A stretch of 64,000 bases of DNA, from positions 2,914,001 through 2,978,000 of the forward strand of contig NZ_CP054706.1 in assembly GCF_016495865.1 (NCBI RefSeq). Direction: 5' to 3'. Each line of letters starts with the position of its first letter. Position 1 is the stretch's first letter. Below the pieces are notes generated by a model. That model was given only the letters and a program-made list of their open reading frames with translations, ran no database searches and was not told the DNA's origin. This document shows positions 53,657 to 61,725 of the stretch, in pieces. The stretch is from Salicibibacter cibi (GTDB taxonomy: Bacteria; Bacillota; Bacilli; Bacillales; Marinococcaceae). A program made the position numbers and the translations under genes.

Positions 53657-54580
53657 TCATCCTATAAATTGACCCCCATTTTTTCTGAATACGGCTTCGG
53701 CTTCTTTAACGTCAGCTTGATTTCCTGCAACGAGTAAATATTCGTTTTCAATCGAATAGTTAATTGTTGTATTTGGAACTGCCTTCAATAAATAATCCAA
53801 TAGCGCAACGTTACTGTAATAAGGAAGCCCTTCAATAAAACATAGCCCCTCGACCGTATCGATGATGCCTAGTTGCTTGGAAAGCCATGTGCTCGGATAG
53901 TCAATGTTAAATACGTCATAACGTTTCATCGTATTTCGGTTTAATTTTTGGAACAATTGGTTCATGACGCTTTTTAGCCAGTGTTCATCTTCATAAAATA
54001 ACTCCAGTAAAAACTCGCCATTATTGTCTTTATCCCATTCCATATAAAACTTGATCGTTTGATTGTCTCTGATCACATTGTTTACATACACTAATTGACT
54101 CGGATAGCAGTTGGGAAAGTTAACGCTTCCTACGCTCGAACCTTGTGGATCACGATAAAAGAATGTCTTCAAGCTTTCAGATGGCTTCGAAAAAAACCAG
54201 GCGGCACCTCCCGCTTTAGATTCCCCTATCATTTTGGCGTGCCCTAAACCGTTAGAACCCTGATTGTAAACATTAACCCTTTCACCGTTTGTAAGCGACA
54301 TCGTTTGTAACTTGGATAATACGTTACTCGTGTTGTTGTTTGGGATAACCGTTACGTTGGGTTCGTGTGTTTTTTTGGAAACTGAAGATGACCGTTCGTT
54401 TGACGTTGTTGACAATCGTTTATTTTTGTTTTGTAATTGATAATTTGGTCGTTGAATGGCATCAACAGAAGAGCTTTCCTTCTTTTGTTGAAACATTGCA
54501 TTCTCTCCTCCGTCATTGGAGCTCTTCACACGTTCCGGACTAAGGATTTGCCCAACGACCTCTTTCATAAAATCCGACAT
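53657..54580 (-). CDS. Unrecognised 307-residue BMC-locus protein with divergent BMC-like C-terminus
   Basis: I do not recognise the full protein. Residues 1-17 (MSDFMKEVVGQILSPER) could form a short amphipathic helix like those that target cargo to shells. About 18-95 is a low-complexity linker rich in Ser, Asn, Gln and Lys. The middle is an unassigned beta-rich domain. The last 65 residues (VEGLCFIEG ... ALLDYLLKAVPNTTINYS ... LLVAGNQADVKEAEAVFRKNGG) follow the strand-helix-strand-helix order of a BMC domain. It lies between two shell genes, so a scaffold or tile role is likely. Confidence 0.65.
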   Translation of the reverse strand: MSDFMKEVVGQILSPERVKSSNDGGENAMFQQKKESSSVDAIQRPNYQLQNKNKRLSTTSNERSSSVSKKTHEPNVTVIPNNNTSNVLSKLQTMSLTNGERVNVYNQGSNGLGHAKMIGESKAGGAAWFFSKPSESLKTFFYRDPQGSSVGSVNFPNCYPSQLVYVNNVIRDNQTIKFYMEWDKDNNGEFLLELFYEDEHWLKSVMNQLFQKLNRNTMKRYDVFNIDYPSTWLSKQLGIIDTVEGLCFIEGLPYYSNVALLDYLLKAVPNTTINYSIENEYLLVAGNQADVKEAEAVFRKNGGQFIG

Positions 54581-54598
54581 CGCCCTGCCACTACCTCC

Positions 54599-54862
54599 CT
54601 ATAGTAATTTTTCAAGTTCCGTATGTGGCCGGGGGATGACATTACTGGATATTAAGTCTCCACCGACACGGTCCGGTGATAGCTTGCCAATTTCAACTGC
54701 AGAATTAACATCAGCGACATCCCCCTCAATAATCACTGTGATTAATCCTGACCCAACTCTTTTTAAGTCAAGACAGCTGATATTAGCGGCTTTCGCCATT
54801 GAATCCAGCGCTTCGACTGCCGACGTCAACCCCCTTGTTTCAACTAACCCAATTGCACTCAC
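54599..54862 (-). CDS. BMC-domain shell protein, second type
   Basis: An 87-residue BMC protein (SAIGLVETRGLTSAVEALDSMAKAANISCL ... GLITVIIEGDVADVNSAVEIG ... SNVIPRPHTELEKLL). The pore-loop region KRVGSG differs from the GYDKIGFG loop of the first hexamer, so a different pore is likely. Start is set at GTG 54862; the frame's upstream GTG (54871) lies in the ribosome site. It follows ubiD by about 20 bases. Confidence 0.93.
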   Translation of the reverse strand: MSAIGLVETRGLTSAVEALDSMAKAANISCLDLKRVGSGLITVIIEGDVADVNSAVEIGKLSPDRVGGDLISSNVIPRPHTELEKLL

Positions 54863-54882
54863 TAGGCTCACCCCTCACTCGT

Positions 54883-56222
54883 TTACAAATAATCATTTAA
54901 ATCAACCGTTACCGGTATAGATACTCGTCTAAATTCCTTTTTTTGGTCCAAAGGAACTGTAGCGTCAATACCCATTTTTGCCGTGACCCCCTTAGATTGT
55001 GGGAGGCTTCAAGGGGAGAACCATTACCCCCGGGCATGATCGTAATATCCATGTCGGCTTGGACTCTTGTCGCGATTGCCCATTCGACATCTTCGGGATT
55101 ATATAGGTCAACATCATCATCCACAACAACCACGTGCTTTAAGTCCTTATCACTTGCAAATGCTGCCATTGCCGCTTGTTTGCCGTCCCCGTCCGTCTTT
55201 TTCTCAATTTGAACAACGGCATGTAGGCGAGCGGCTGCAGCCATTGTCACGTGAACCGATTTCACATCAACCACTTGTCGGATAGTCCTAAAAAGGGTCA
55301 TTTCACGAACCAGACACATTGGCAGTTTCTCTTCTGCGCTGGCCGGAAAAATCGTTTGCGAAATCGCATTTTTTCTATAAGTTAGTGCAGACATTTCCAC
55401 AATCGGTTGTGGCATATCGCCTCCATAATACCCTCCTAATTCCGCAAACGTACCCTCTGAATCCCGTTCATAAGGTAACATTCTCCCCTCAAGCACAATT
55501 TCAGCTTCTGCCAAAACTTCCAAATCCACGGTACGACACTGAACGACATCCAATGATTGGCCGAGTAATGCACTGGCTACGTTTAACTTATCCGAATGAA
55601 ATAAATGTGTACTGACTTGAGATGCGAGTACGACAGCCGGGACAACGCCAAACATGACGGCGACTTCCAACGGTTCATTGTTTTGTTCAAACATTGAATA
55701 TTGACGTTGTAGTTCAGGTGACGTAATTGCAATGTTTGTCCTGTTGTCACCGATAAAACCCATTCTTCGGATCGATGTGTATCTTTTTTCCCCATTTGGT
55801 TCTTTCACAACTAATACACCGGATACATAATAAGGACCGCAATCTTCTGCGTGAAAAGTCGGAATGGGAAAATACTCGTCCAGTTTAAACGGGGGATAAA
55901 CAACATTTTCATGGACAGGCGCTGCATTAGAAGATACGGTATTCGTTTTAATGGGATGAACAATGCTTTCAACCAATGATGGAACCAATTCAGATGATGA
56001 AACACCTATACTGTCAGCCATTAACTCACGATCGCCACCAAGTCCGGCAATCATCGAAGAGTCATAACCTTTAATGCTATCAAACAGGAATGGTTCCTTT
56101 CCATCTTTTGTTTTGACGACAGCTCCAAGCTCAAATTTAGGATCAACTTCTTTTTTTATGCAATAGAGGAGATTTTTGTTTTCTAAACGCTCGATCAAAT
56201 TTCTCATTGATACGGGGTTCAT
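54883..56222 (-). pseudogene. ubiD: UbiD family decarboxylase with a frameshift near the C-terminus
   Basis: Prenylated-FMN-dependent decarboxylase. The first 411 codons read through the prFMN and metal regions (RYTSIRRMGFIGD, RTVDLEVLAEAEIVLEG, EGTFAELGGYYGG with its Glu). At a run of five C's (54987-54991; G's in the mRNA) the frame goes off, ending 26 codons later at 54909. In the next frame the expected UbiD ending appears, GVTAKMGIDATVPLDQKKEFRRVSIPV, with its stop at 54883, 20 bases before the next gene. One missing G, a sequencing error or a programmed slip would all explain this. Start at ATG 56222 overlaps the ubiX stop. Confidence 0.85.
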
Positions 56223-56776
56223 TGTTTCTCCCCCCATCTTTCGATAAGTTTGTGATCTATATTAAGTGCATCCAAAATACGTGACACGATAAAGTTAATC
56301 AGTTCCCAAATTTCTTTCGGTTGGTGATAAAATCCCGGAGATGCCGGCATGATTGATACATTTGCTTCGGCTAATTTTGTCATGTTTTGCAAATGAATCA
56401 AATGAAAAGGCGCCTCTCTCGGTACAATAATGAGGTTTCGTTTTTCTTTCATCGCAACATTGGCCGCTCGGGTAACCAATGTATCGCCTATCCCATTTGC
56501 AATCGCTCCCAATGTATTCATGGAACAGGGTACAATGACCATTCCGTCCGTTTTAAAAGAACCACTGGCAACCGGCGCAAATAAATTACTGTCATCATGA
56601 ACCTCAGCAAATTGTTTCATGTCGTTGATGTTGACACCGCATTCGTATTGCAACACCTTTTCTCCCGTTTTAGTTGCAATAACGTGTGTCTCTATGCCTA
56701 ACTGATGAAGGGTGCGGATCAATGTATATGCATACAAAGATCCACTTGCTCCGGTAACCCCCACAATGATTCTCAT
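56219..56776 (-). CDS. ubiX: UbiX family flavin prenyltransferase
   Basis: Makes prenylated FMN from FMN and dimethylallyl phosphate for UbiD-type decarboxylases. The 185-residue protein has all expected motifs: VGVTGASGSLYAYTL, VPCSMNTLGAIANGIGDTLVTRAA, LIIVPREAPFHLIHL and IMPASPGFYHQPK. It lies directly upstream of ubiD with a four-base overlap, so the two surely work together. Confidence 0.95.
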   Translation of the reverse strand: MRIIVGVTGASGSLYAYTLIRTLHQLGIETHVIATKTGEKVLQYECGVNINDMKQFAEVHDDSNLFAPVASGSFKTDGMVIVPCSMNTLGAIANGIGDTLVTRAANVAMKEKRNLIIVPREAPFHLIHLQNMTKLAEANVSIMPASPGFYHQPKEIWELINFIVSRILDALNIDHKLIERWGEKQ

Positions 56777-56779
56777 TTT

Positions 56780-57367
56780 TTAATTTCTCTGTTTCTGGGA
56801 GAATTTCTGTTTCACTGCTGTTTTGTACTCCTCTGTTGTCATTACCTGGCCAAAAATCCCAATATCCACCAAACCTGCTTCATGCATTTTATCGGTTTTC
56901 GAAGATGTCGCATCCGATAAACATACGACGTTATACGTATGATATAAAGCATCGGAGGCAGTGCTTCTTACGCAAACGTTCGTCCAATTTCCTGTTAGCA
57001 CGACAGTGTCAATACCTTCTTCACGAAGGAAAAGATCCAAATCGGTATATGCAAACGCACTATGGCGCCGTTTCTGGACAATATAATCCCCTTTGTCCTC
57101 ATCCGGTTGTAATTCGGGTATAAATTCTGATCCCCATGTCCCCTTAATTGCGTGAACGGGCCTTACTTTAAAATCGGCATCGTTTTTTCGATGGGTTTCT
57201 TGAATGAATACGACCTGAATGTCATTGTCATGGCTAAAATCAATTGTTTCTCTTATTTTTGGAACGATTTTTTCATTATTCTCTACTCTAAGAGCGCCCC
57301 CTTCCTTAATAAAATCGTTCAACATATCGATGACAATGATGGCATGTTTGTTTCCTTTTACGTCCAT
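56780..57367 (-). CDS. Isochorismatase-like cysteine hydrolase
   Basis: A 195-residue cysteine hydrolase. The catalytic triad is visible: Asp in IIVIDMLNDFI, Lys in IVQKRRHSAF and Cys in LTGNWTNVCVRSTA. Relatives include N-carbamoylsarcosine amidase, ureidoacrylate hydrolase (RutB) and biuret hydrolase, all of which free ammonia and carbon dioxide from carbamoyl groups. Start at ATG 57367, seven bases after GGGAGGT, which is part of the hydantoinase gene. As second gene after the ring-opening enzyme, it likely removes a carbamoyl group. Confidence 0.9.
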   Translation of the reverse strand: MDVKGNKHAIIVIDMLNDFIKEGGALRVENNEKIVPKIRETIDFSHDNDIQVVFIQETHRKNDADFKVRPVHAIKGTWGSEFIPELQPDEDKGDYIVQKRRHSAFAYTDLDLFLREEGIDTVVLTGNWTNVCVRSTASDALYHTYNVVCLSDATSSKTDKMHEAGLVDIGIFGQVMTTEEYKTAVKQKFSQKQRN

Positions 57368-57368
57368 T

Positions 57369-58844
57369 TTAAATACCTCCCGCAAATTGTTTTTCTTTTT
57401 CTTGTACCTTTACCGGTCTCCCCAACGTATTTTCCGTTTCATATTTCAATTCGCGATCAAGACGTTGAATGCTTTGACGTTCAACATATTGTCCATAGCC
57501 TGGTTCGCTTACAATACCGCCATCATCTGCATCATACACAGTTTTACCCCGGACAATTGTTTGCACAGGGATGCCTTTTAGTTCCATCCCATGGAATGGG
57601 GTGTATTTGGCATCCGTGAGCACATTGTCCTTGTCTATGGTGTACTCACGATCGAGATCGATCACAGTGAAATCCGCATCACTACCAAGCTCCATCGCAC
57701 CTTTTTTCGGATAAATTCCGTAATGTATGGCGGCGTTTCGGCTGGTCACTTCTACAAATCTTGACAATGATAAGCGCCCTTTGTTCAAACCTTTACTCAC
57801 TAGAATAGGTACCATTTGTTCGACGCCAGGCATACCAGGGAAACTGGTCCAAATGGTTGAACCCTTCTTTTCAGTTTCAATGTTATAGGGTGCATGATCG
57901 GTTCCGACGAAATCGACCGTGCCATCTGCAAGTCCCTGCCAGAAAGCTTCATTGTCTTCTTTGCCACGTAAAGGCGGTGCAATTTTGGCAAATGTTCCCC
58001 ATTTGTTCATGGCTTCCTCTGCGTTCAACACCAAGTATTGAGGACACGTCTCTGCTGTGACTTTAACGCCGCGTTTCTTTGCTTCACGAACGAGTTCGAC
58101 ACCTTTTTTGGACGTCATGTGAACAACATGAACACGGGCGTCCGTTTCTTCAGCGAAACTGAGAATCAGTTCTATAGCCGTTTTTTCAGCTATAACTCCT
58201 CTTGCTTCTGACCAGGCAACCGGATCTTCACGGCCTTCATTTTCCAACTTACTGGAATAAAATGTACAAATATCAAGGTTTTCGGCGTGAACACCGATAG
58301 GTAAGTCTGTCGGCGCAACATGACGGAATATTTCGAGCATTTCTGCATCAGATACCGGCGGAAACGTCGGTACAGAAGGTGTCATATAGACTTTAAACGC
58401 AACAACGCCCTCATCGACTTGGGGTTGAATGTTGTGAAGTAATCCTTCTCGAACATCTTCACCCGTCATGCCGCCCCAGAAGGCAAAGTCAATCACTGCC
58501 TTATCCTTAATGGCATTTAATTTTTCATGAAATTGTTCGCGACTACGTACAGACGGTTTTGTTGTACAAGGCATATCAATGTGAGAAGTTAGCCCACCCT
58601 TTGCTGCTGAGCGTCCGGCGGCATCAAACGTATCACGATGACTAAATCCCGGCTCCATAAAATGAGTGTGAGGGTCAATACATCCCGGAACGACCAACTT
58701 TTGTTTTACATCAACAACCTTATCGGCTTGCAAACCGTTAATGGAATCGGCAAAGCCGACAATTGTTCCTTGATCGACTAAAATATTCGTCAATACTTGT
58801 CTGTCCCCCTGCGGAATATTAGCATTTTTCACGATTAAATTCAT
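57369..58844 (-). CDS. Dihydropyrimidinase / hydantoinase / allantoinase family protein
   Basis: Zinc amidohydrolase that opens cyclic ureides or imides. The 491-residue protein has the binuclear site: GCIDPHTHF, the carboxylated Lys in VAFKVYMTP, His in GVHAENLD and VHVVHMTS, and Asp in FVGTDHAPYN. Allantoinase, hydantoinase or a new cyclic amide hydrolase all remain possible. About 35 residues at the C-terminus (from VERQSIQRLDREL) are a charged extension. It is the first gene of the shell operon and probably acts first. Confidence 0.92.
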   Translation of the reverse strand: MNLIVKNANIPQGDRQVLTNILVDQGTIVGFADSINGLQADKVVDVKQKLVVPGCIDPHTHFMEPGFSHRDTFDAAGRSAAKGGLTSHIDMPCTTKPSVRSREQFHEKLNAIKDKAVIDFAFWGGMTGEDVREGLLHNIQPQVDEGVVAFKVYMTPSVPTFPPVSDAEMLEIFRHVAPTDLPIGVHAENLDICTFYSSKLENEGREDPVAWSEARGVIAEKTAIELILSFAEETDARVHVVHMTSKKGVELVREAKKRGVKVTAETCPQYLVLNAEEAMNKWGTFAKIAPPLRGKEDNEAFWQGLADGTVDFVGTDHAPYNIETEKKGSTIWTSFPGMPGVEQMVPILVSKGLNKGRLSLSRFVEVTSRNAAIHYGIYPKKGAMELGSDADFTVIDLDREYTIDKDNVLTDAKYTPFHGMELKGIPVQTIVRGKTVYDADDGGIVSEPGYGQYVERQSIQRLDRELKYETENTLGRPVKVQEKEKQFAGGI

Positions 58845-58875
58845 AAAAGACTCCCTTTCTGTGATAATAATATTT

Positions 58876-58945
58876 ATTAGAAAAACTTGGATTACGCCAG
58901 ATGCTTAATAGCGAAAACCATAGTTTTACTTATACTTTACAAAAG
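58876..58945. repeat. Dispersed hairpin repeat, copy E (shortened)
   Basis: Contains TTATTAGAAAAACTTGG, GCGAAAACCATAGTTTTACTTATAC and a decayed inner stem. The outer hairpin is missing. It begins 32 bases upstream of the hydantoinase start. Confidence 0.6.
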
Positions 58946-58970
58946 TTAAAAATTTTAAAGTCTACAATGA

Positions 58971-59023
58971 AAAACCGTAGATGAAAGAGGGTATATGTAT
59001 ATACCACTCTACACCTACGGTTT
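58971..59023 (-). terminator. Terminator in the leader of the microcompartment operon
   Basis: On the minus strand AAACCGTAGGTG ... CATCTACGGTTTTTC forms a long hairpin with an inner GGTATAT/ATATACC helix and a T run. It lies between the DUF2294 gene and the first operon gene. It shares TCGGAG and the CCGTAG-TG-AG arm with the plus-strand terminator at 60587. It may end the DUF2294 transcript, or act as an attenuator for the operon. The 300-base gap holds also copy E. Confidence 0.75.
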
Positions 59024-59145
59024 CTCAGCTCTCCGATTAAACAGAGAATAAGCACCCGTGTTAAATGTTATGAGAAAACTATGACGAATCAATCGCCTAA
59101 CATCCCCATCTCAACTTAGCCGCCTGATTCACATATGGAAAATTA

Positions 59146-59505
59146 CTATAATCGATCTTCTTTAAAATAGATGACCGTACAAGCAAATTCAGTCTCAGGA
59201 TCGAAATCCTTTAATACGGTGTGGACATCTTTACTCAGGTGATATTGAATATCCCTTTTCAGTCTTTTTTTAAATTCGGAAATAAGCGCTGCATCGGCTG
59301 CGATCGTTAATTCTTTATACTGATGCTGGAGAGCTTCCAAGTCTGGGGCGCGTTTATGTTCACTGAATATCACAACGGCATTATTAAGGAACTCAATCTT
59401 TTGCTTTTTTACTCCTAAACCATACATCTCTTGATTGACTTTGTTATAAAGTTGTGAAATATCTTTCTTAAGAGTGCTCCTCAGCGAATCAGAAACTGCC
59501 TCCAT
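59146..59505 (-). CDS. DUF2294 (MpsC-like) protein
   Basis: A 119-residue soluble protein of the DUF2294 family, sometimes called MpsC after a protein linked to sodium and bicarbonate systems. It shows the pattern KKDISQLYNKVNQEMYGLGVKKQKIEFLNNAVVIF and ends TVLKDFDPETEFACTVIYFKE. No catalytic residues are known. It has a good ribosome site and lies upstream of the shell operon on the same strand, separated from it by a terminator. Confidence 0.78.
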   Translation of the reverse strand: MEAVSDSLRSTLKKDISQLYNKVNQEMYGLGVKKQKIEFLNNAVVIFSEHKRAPDLEALQHQYKELTIAADAALISEFKKRLKRDIQYHLSKDVHTVLKDFDPETEFACTVIYFKEDRL

Positions 59506-59689
59506 ATTACCCCTCCAATTGTTTTAGTAAAAGTCACCCCGATAATACAGCGTAAAAAACTTTGATTATGTGAAAAAATGTATGGACTCCGCTTATTCTT
59601 ATAATATACTGCCTTTTAAAAATCGTCAATACTTTTTTCTAATTTTGTAACATCCGTTACCTCAATGGGTGAATCGTCCTTGTAGGCGA

Positions 59690-60300
59690 GGAAACAGTGC
59701 AAGGAAGCCCGTCATACATGCCCAGTGTTAAGAAACTCCATCAGAATGTCCGAGAACTCCCCCAAAGCCGCGTACATTTTCGGTCATTGATTTGGTGCCC
59801 CCCCGGCGTTCTCATGGGAAGCGTACAGAAATGGTTCTGCTTGCCATTGCTCATGAACCTCCAAGATGGGGAATACCATTTTTGGCTGGGGCGAAGCCTC
59901 ATCAGAACGGAAGAATTCTCATACTGATTGATCAGGAGTTTGCGACTACGGGGACAAGGGCTCTATCAGGGACCTGTATAAGTACCGGTTCAAGATCGAG
60001 GGGACTGAAGCAAGCCATTGGTGAATTTGACTACCGGTTTTGGAGCAAGGCCATGCCCAAGTTGAATTGATATCGGAAAAAAGGAGAATCTCATCCATTG
60101 GAAGATGTTGTTGATGAAAAAAACAGGGAAAACATCCGATTGACCATTACAGTCATCGCAGGCTTCGTGATGTGCCGTTGTTTTGCGATTGACCTCTTTG
60201 ACTTATCGCGGTGCGTTACTCCCGTCGTGTGCCTACCCTCTTCTTTCGCTAATCGCGGACACCTTCGACGAACATCGTCTCTGAAGCCATAGGCATGGCT
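59690..60300 (+). pseudogene. Decayed transposase
   Basis: Short stretches in shifting plus-strand frames match the end of a DDE-type IS transposase: EMVLLAIAHEPPRWGIPF, DLYKYRFKIEGTEASHW, GEFDYRFWSKAMPKLN, RKKGESHPLEDVVDEKN and ENIRLTITVIAGFVMCRCFAI. Stops and frameshifts separate them, so it is inactive. I cannot find the element ends. It fills much of the gene-free 59506-60864 stretch. Confidence 0.75.
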
Positions 60301-60458
60301 TATTTGCGTCGGCTTTTTTTGCATATTTGATCGAAACCCGCATTTACCCATAACGAAAATCATTCATTCCAAGCAGGAAATCACCTACTTGAGGTGATTC
60401 ACTGGTTTCTTAGTGTTCAAAACTTCCACTATTTACTTGAAATAATATTTACAACATA

Positions 60459-60487
60459 TTGACAAATCTGTTATCTCGCTTTACTAT
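60459..60487 (+). promoter_or_regulatory. Promoter before a structured leader
   Basis: A perfect TTGACA (60459-60464), a 17-base spacer and TACTAT (60482-60487). Confidence 0.75.
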
Positions 60488-60493
60488 TTTTAT

Positions 60494-60628
60494 CAATACT
60501 CTGAAGGTGAGACCGATCAATCGGTGCACGATCAGACCCTAAAATGACAGCGGTTACTAACCCTTTGTTTATCGGAGGTTTTTGGAGCCGTAGATGAAGA
60601 TGCCACGTCTTCATCTACGGCTTTTTTT
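60494..60628 (+). ncRNA. Candidate cis-regulatory leader with terminator
   Basis: About 95 bases of likely folded RNA follow a good promoter and end in a strong terminator: GCCGTAGATGAAGA (60587-60600) with TCTTCATCTACGGC (60608-60621) and T7. Upstream helices include ACCGA-TCAA-TCGGT and GGTT-ACT-AACC. I cannot match it to a known riboswitch. The DUF3100/amidohydrolase operon starts 236 bases further on, with no better promoter seen between. Confidence 0.55.
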
Positions 60629-60864
60629 GGCACTTGCATGACCATCTCAGAAAAAATTCACTAAAATTAATGAGCCTAAATGAGAGGAGTGGTTTCATAA
60701 AATACACCTTTTCGTATTTATGTCATGAATGTTTTTCGATTCCCTATAAATATGAATTGACACAAAATTTATATATGTGAGGTAACCTAACATAATGATT
60801 GTATTTTTTCATCGCATCTTTTACAGTTATAGATATTCTCATATAGGGAGAAGGAGGATTAATT

Positions 60865-61725
60865 ATGGAAGGTTATAAATCAATTTTTGATAGAATCAGA
60901 AATGAATACAAACTATATATTGTTGCATTTAGCATTCTTATTATCGCAGAGATTATCGGGGAATTCGAGTTTGCAGTTGGTCCCGGAATGTTAATATTAT
61001 TCCCAATTTTCTATGGAATAATATTAGGTGTTATATTAGGCCCTGATTTAATTGGGTTGCTTAAAGAGAAAGATGTTAATGCAGCAAAGCCTTTGGTTTT
61101 AGTCGCTATAGCACCTTTCATTGTCAACATTGGTATTACCGCTGCCGGGAATATACCTGAACTTGTGAGCCTTGGTCCAGCCTTAATATTAGGTGAATTA
61201 GGAAATGTTTTTACCGTCATTATTGCATTGCCAATAGCACTGCTTTTAGGGATCAAAAGAGAAGCAATAGGCGCTGCCCATTCTATAAACAGGGAGGTTA
61301 ATTTAGCTTTAATCACCAATTTATATGGTCCCGAGTCAGCTGAAACAAGAGGAACACTTTCCGTTTATATTATGGGAGGGTTATTTGGAACAATCTTTTT
61401 CGGTTTCTTGGCTACCCTGGTAGCTTCTACAGAATTATTTCACCCCTACGCCCTTGGTATTGCGTCAGGTGTAGGGGCAGGAATTATGATGGCTGCCGCA
61501 ACCACCAGTTTAGGTCATGTATACCCTGCATATGCCGACGATATACTTGTACTTGGTGCTGCGGGCGATATGTTAACGGGAATGACAGGGCTGTATGTCG
61601 CATTATTTATCGCATTACCTCTTGCTAATAAAATTTACAGTGTTTTGGAACCTAAACTTAAAATTAATGAAAAATCAAAATCTAAAGTTGGAACTGAAAG
61701 GAGATACGATGATTATGAAGCTTAA
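60865..61725 (+). CDS. DUF3100 family membrane protein
   Basis: A 286-residue protein with about eight hydrophobic segments, of the DUF3100 family, whose members are thought to be transporters but are not characterised. Notable are the short NREVNLALITNLYGPESAETRG and the Gly-rich GIASGVGAGIMMAAATTSLGHVYP. The ATG has a strong ribosome site (GGAGAAGGAGG). It overlaps the next membrane gene by 17 bases and comes before an amidohydrolase, so it may import that enzyme's substrate. Confidence 0.75.
   Translation: MEGYKSIFDRIRNEYKLYIVAFSILIIAEIIGEFEFAVGPGMLILFPIFYGIILGVILGPDLIGLLKEKDVNAAKPLVLVAIAPFIVNIGITAAGNIPELVSLGPALILGELGNVFTVIIALPIALLLGIKREAIGAAHSINREVNLALITNLYGPESAETRGTLSVYIMGGLFGTIFFGFLATLVASTELFHPYALGIASGVGAGIMMAAATTSLGHVYPAYADDILVLGAAGDMLTGMTGLYVALFIALPLANKIYSVLEPKLKINEKSKSKVGTERRYDDYEA

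Noticed and set aside
54987..54991. Calling the UbiD frameshift a programmed -1 slip
   Set aside because: The G run could allow slipping, but I see no clear downstream pseudoknot, and a single lost base or read error is simpler. Left as an open alternative.
56780..57367. Naming the cysteine hydrolase RutB or biuret hydrolase
   Set aside because: The triad is shared by many subfamilies; substrate cannot be told from the motifs.
60494..60628. Reading this leader as a magnesium M-box riboswitch
   Set aside because: Only a short 5' portion resembles it; the remaining M-box domains are absent and the length is too small.
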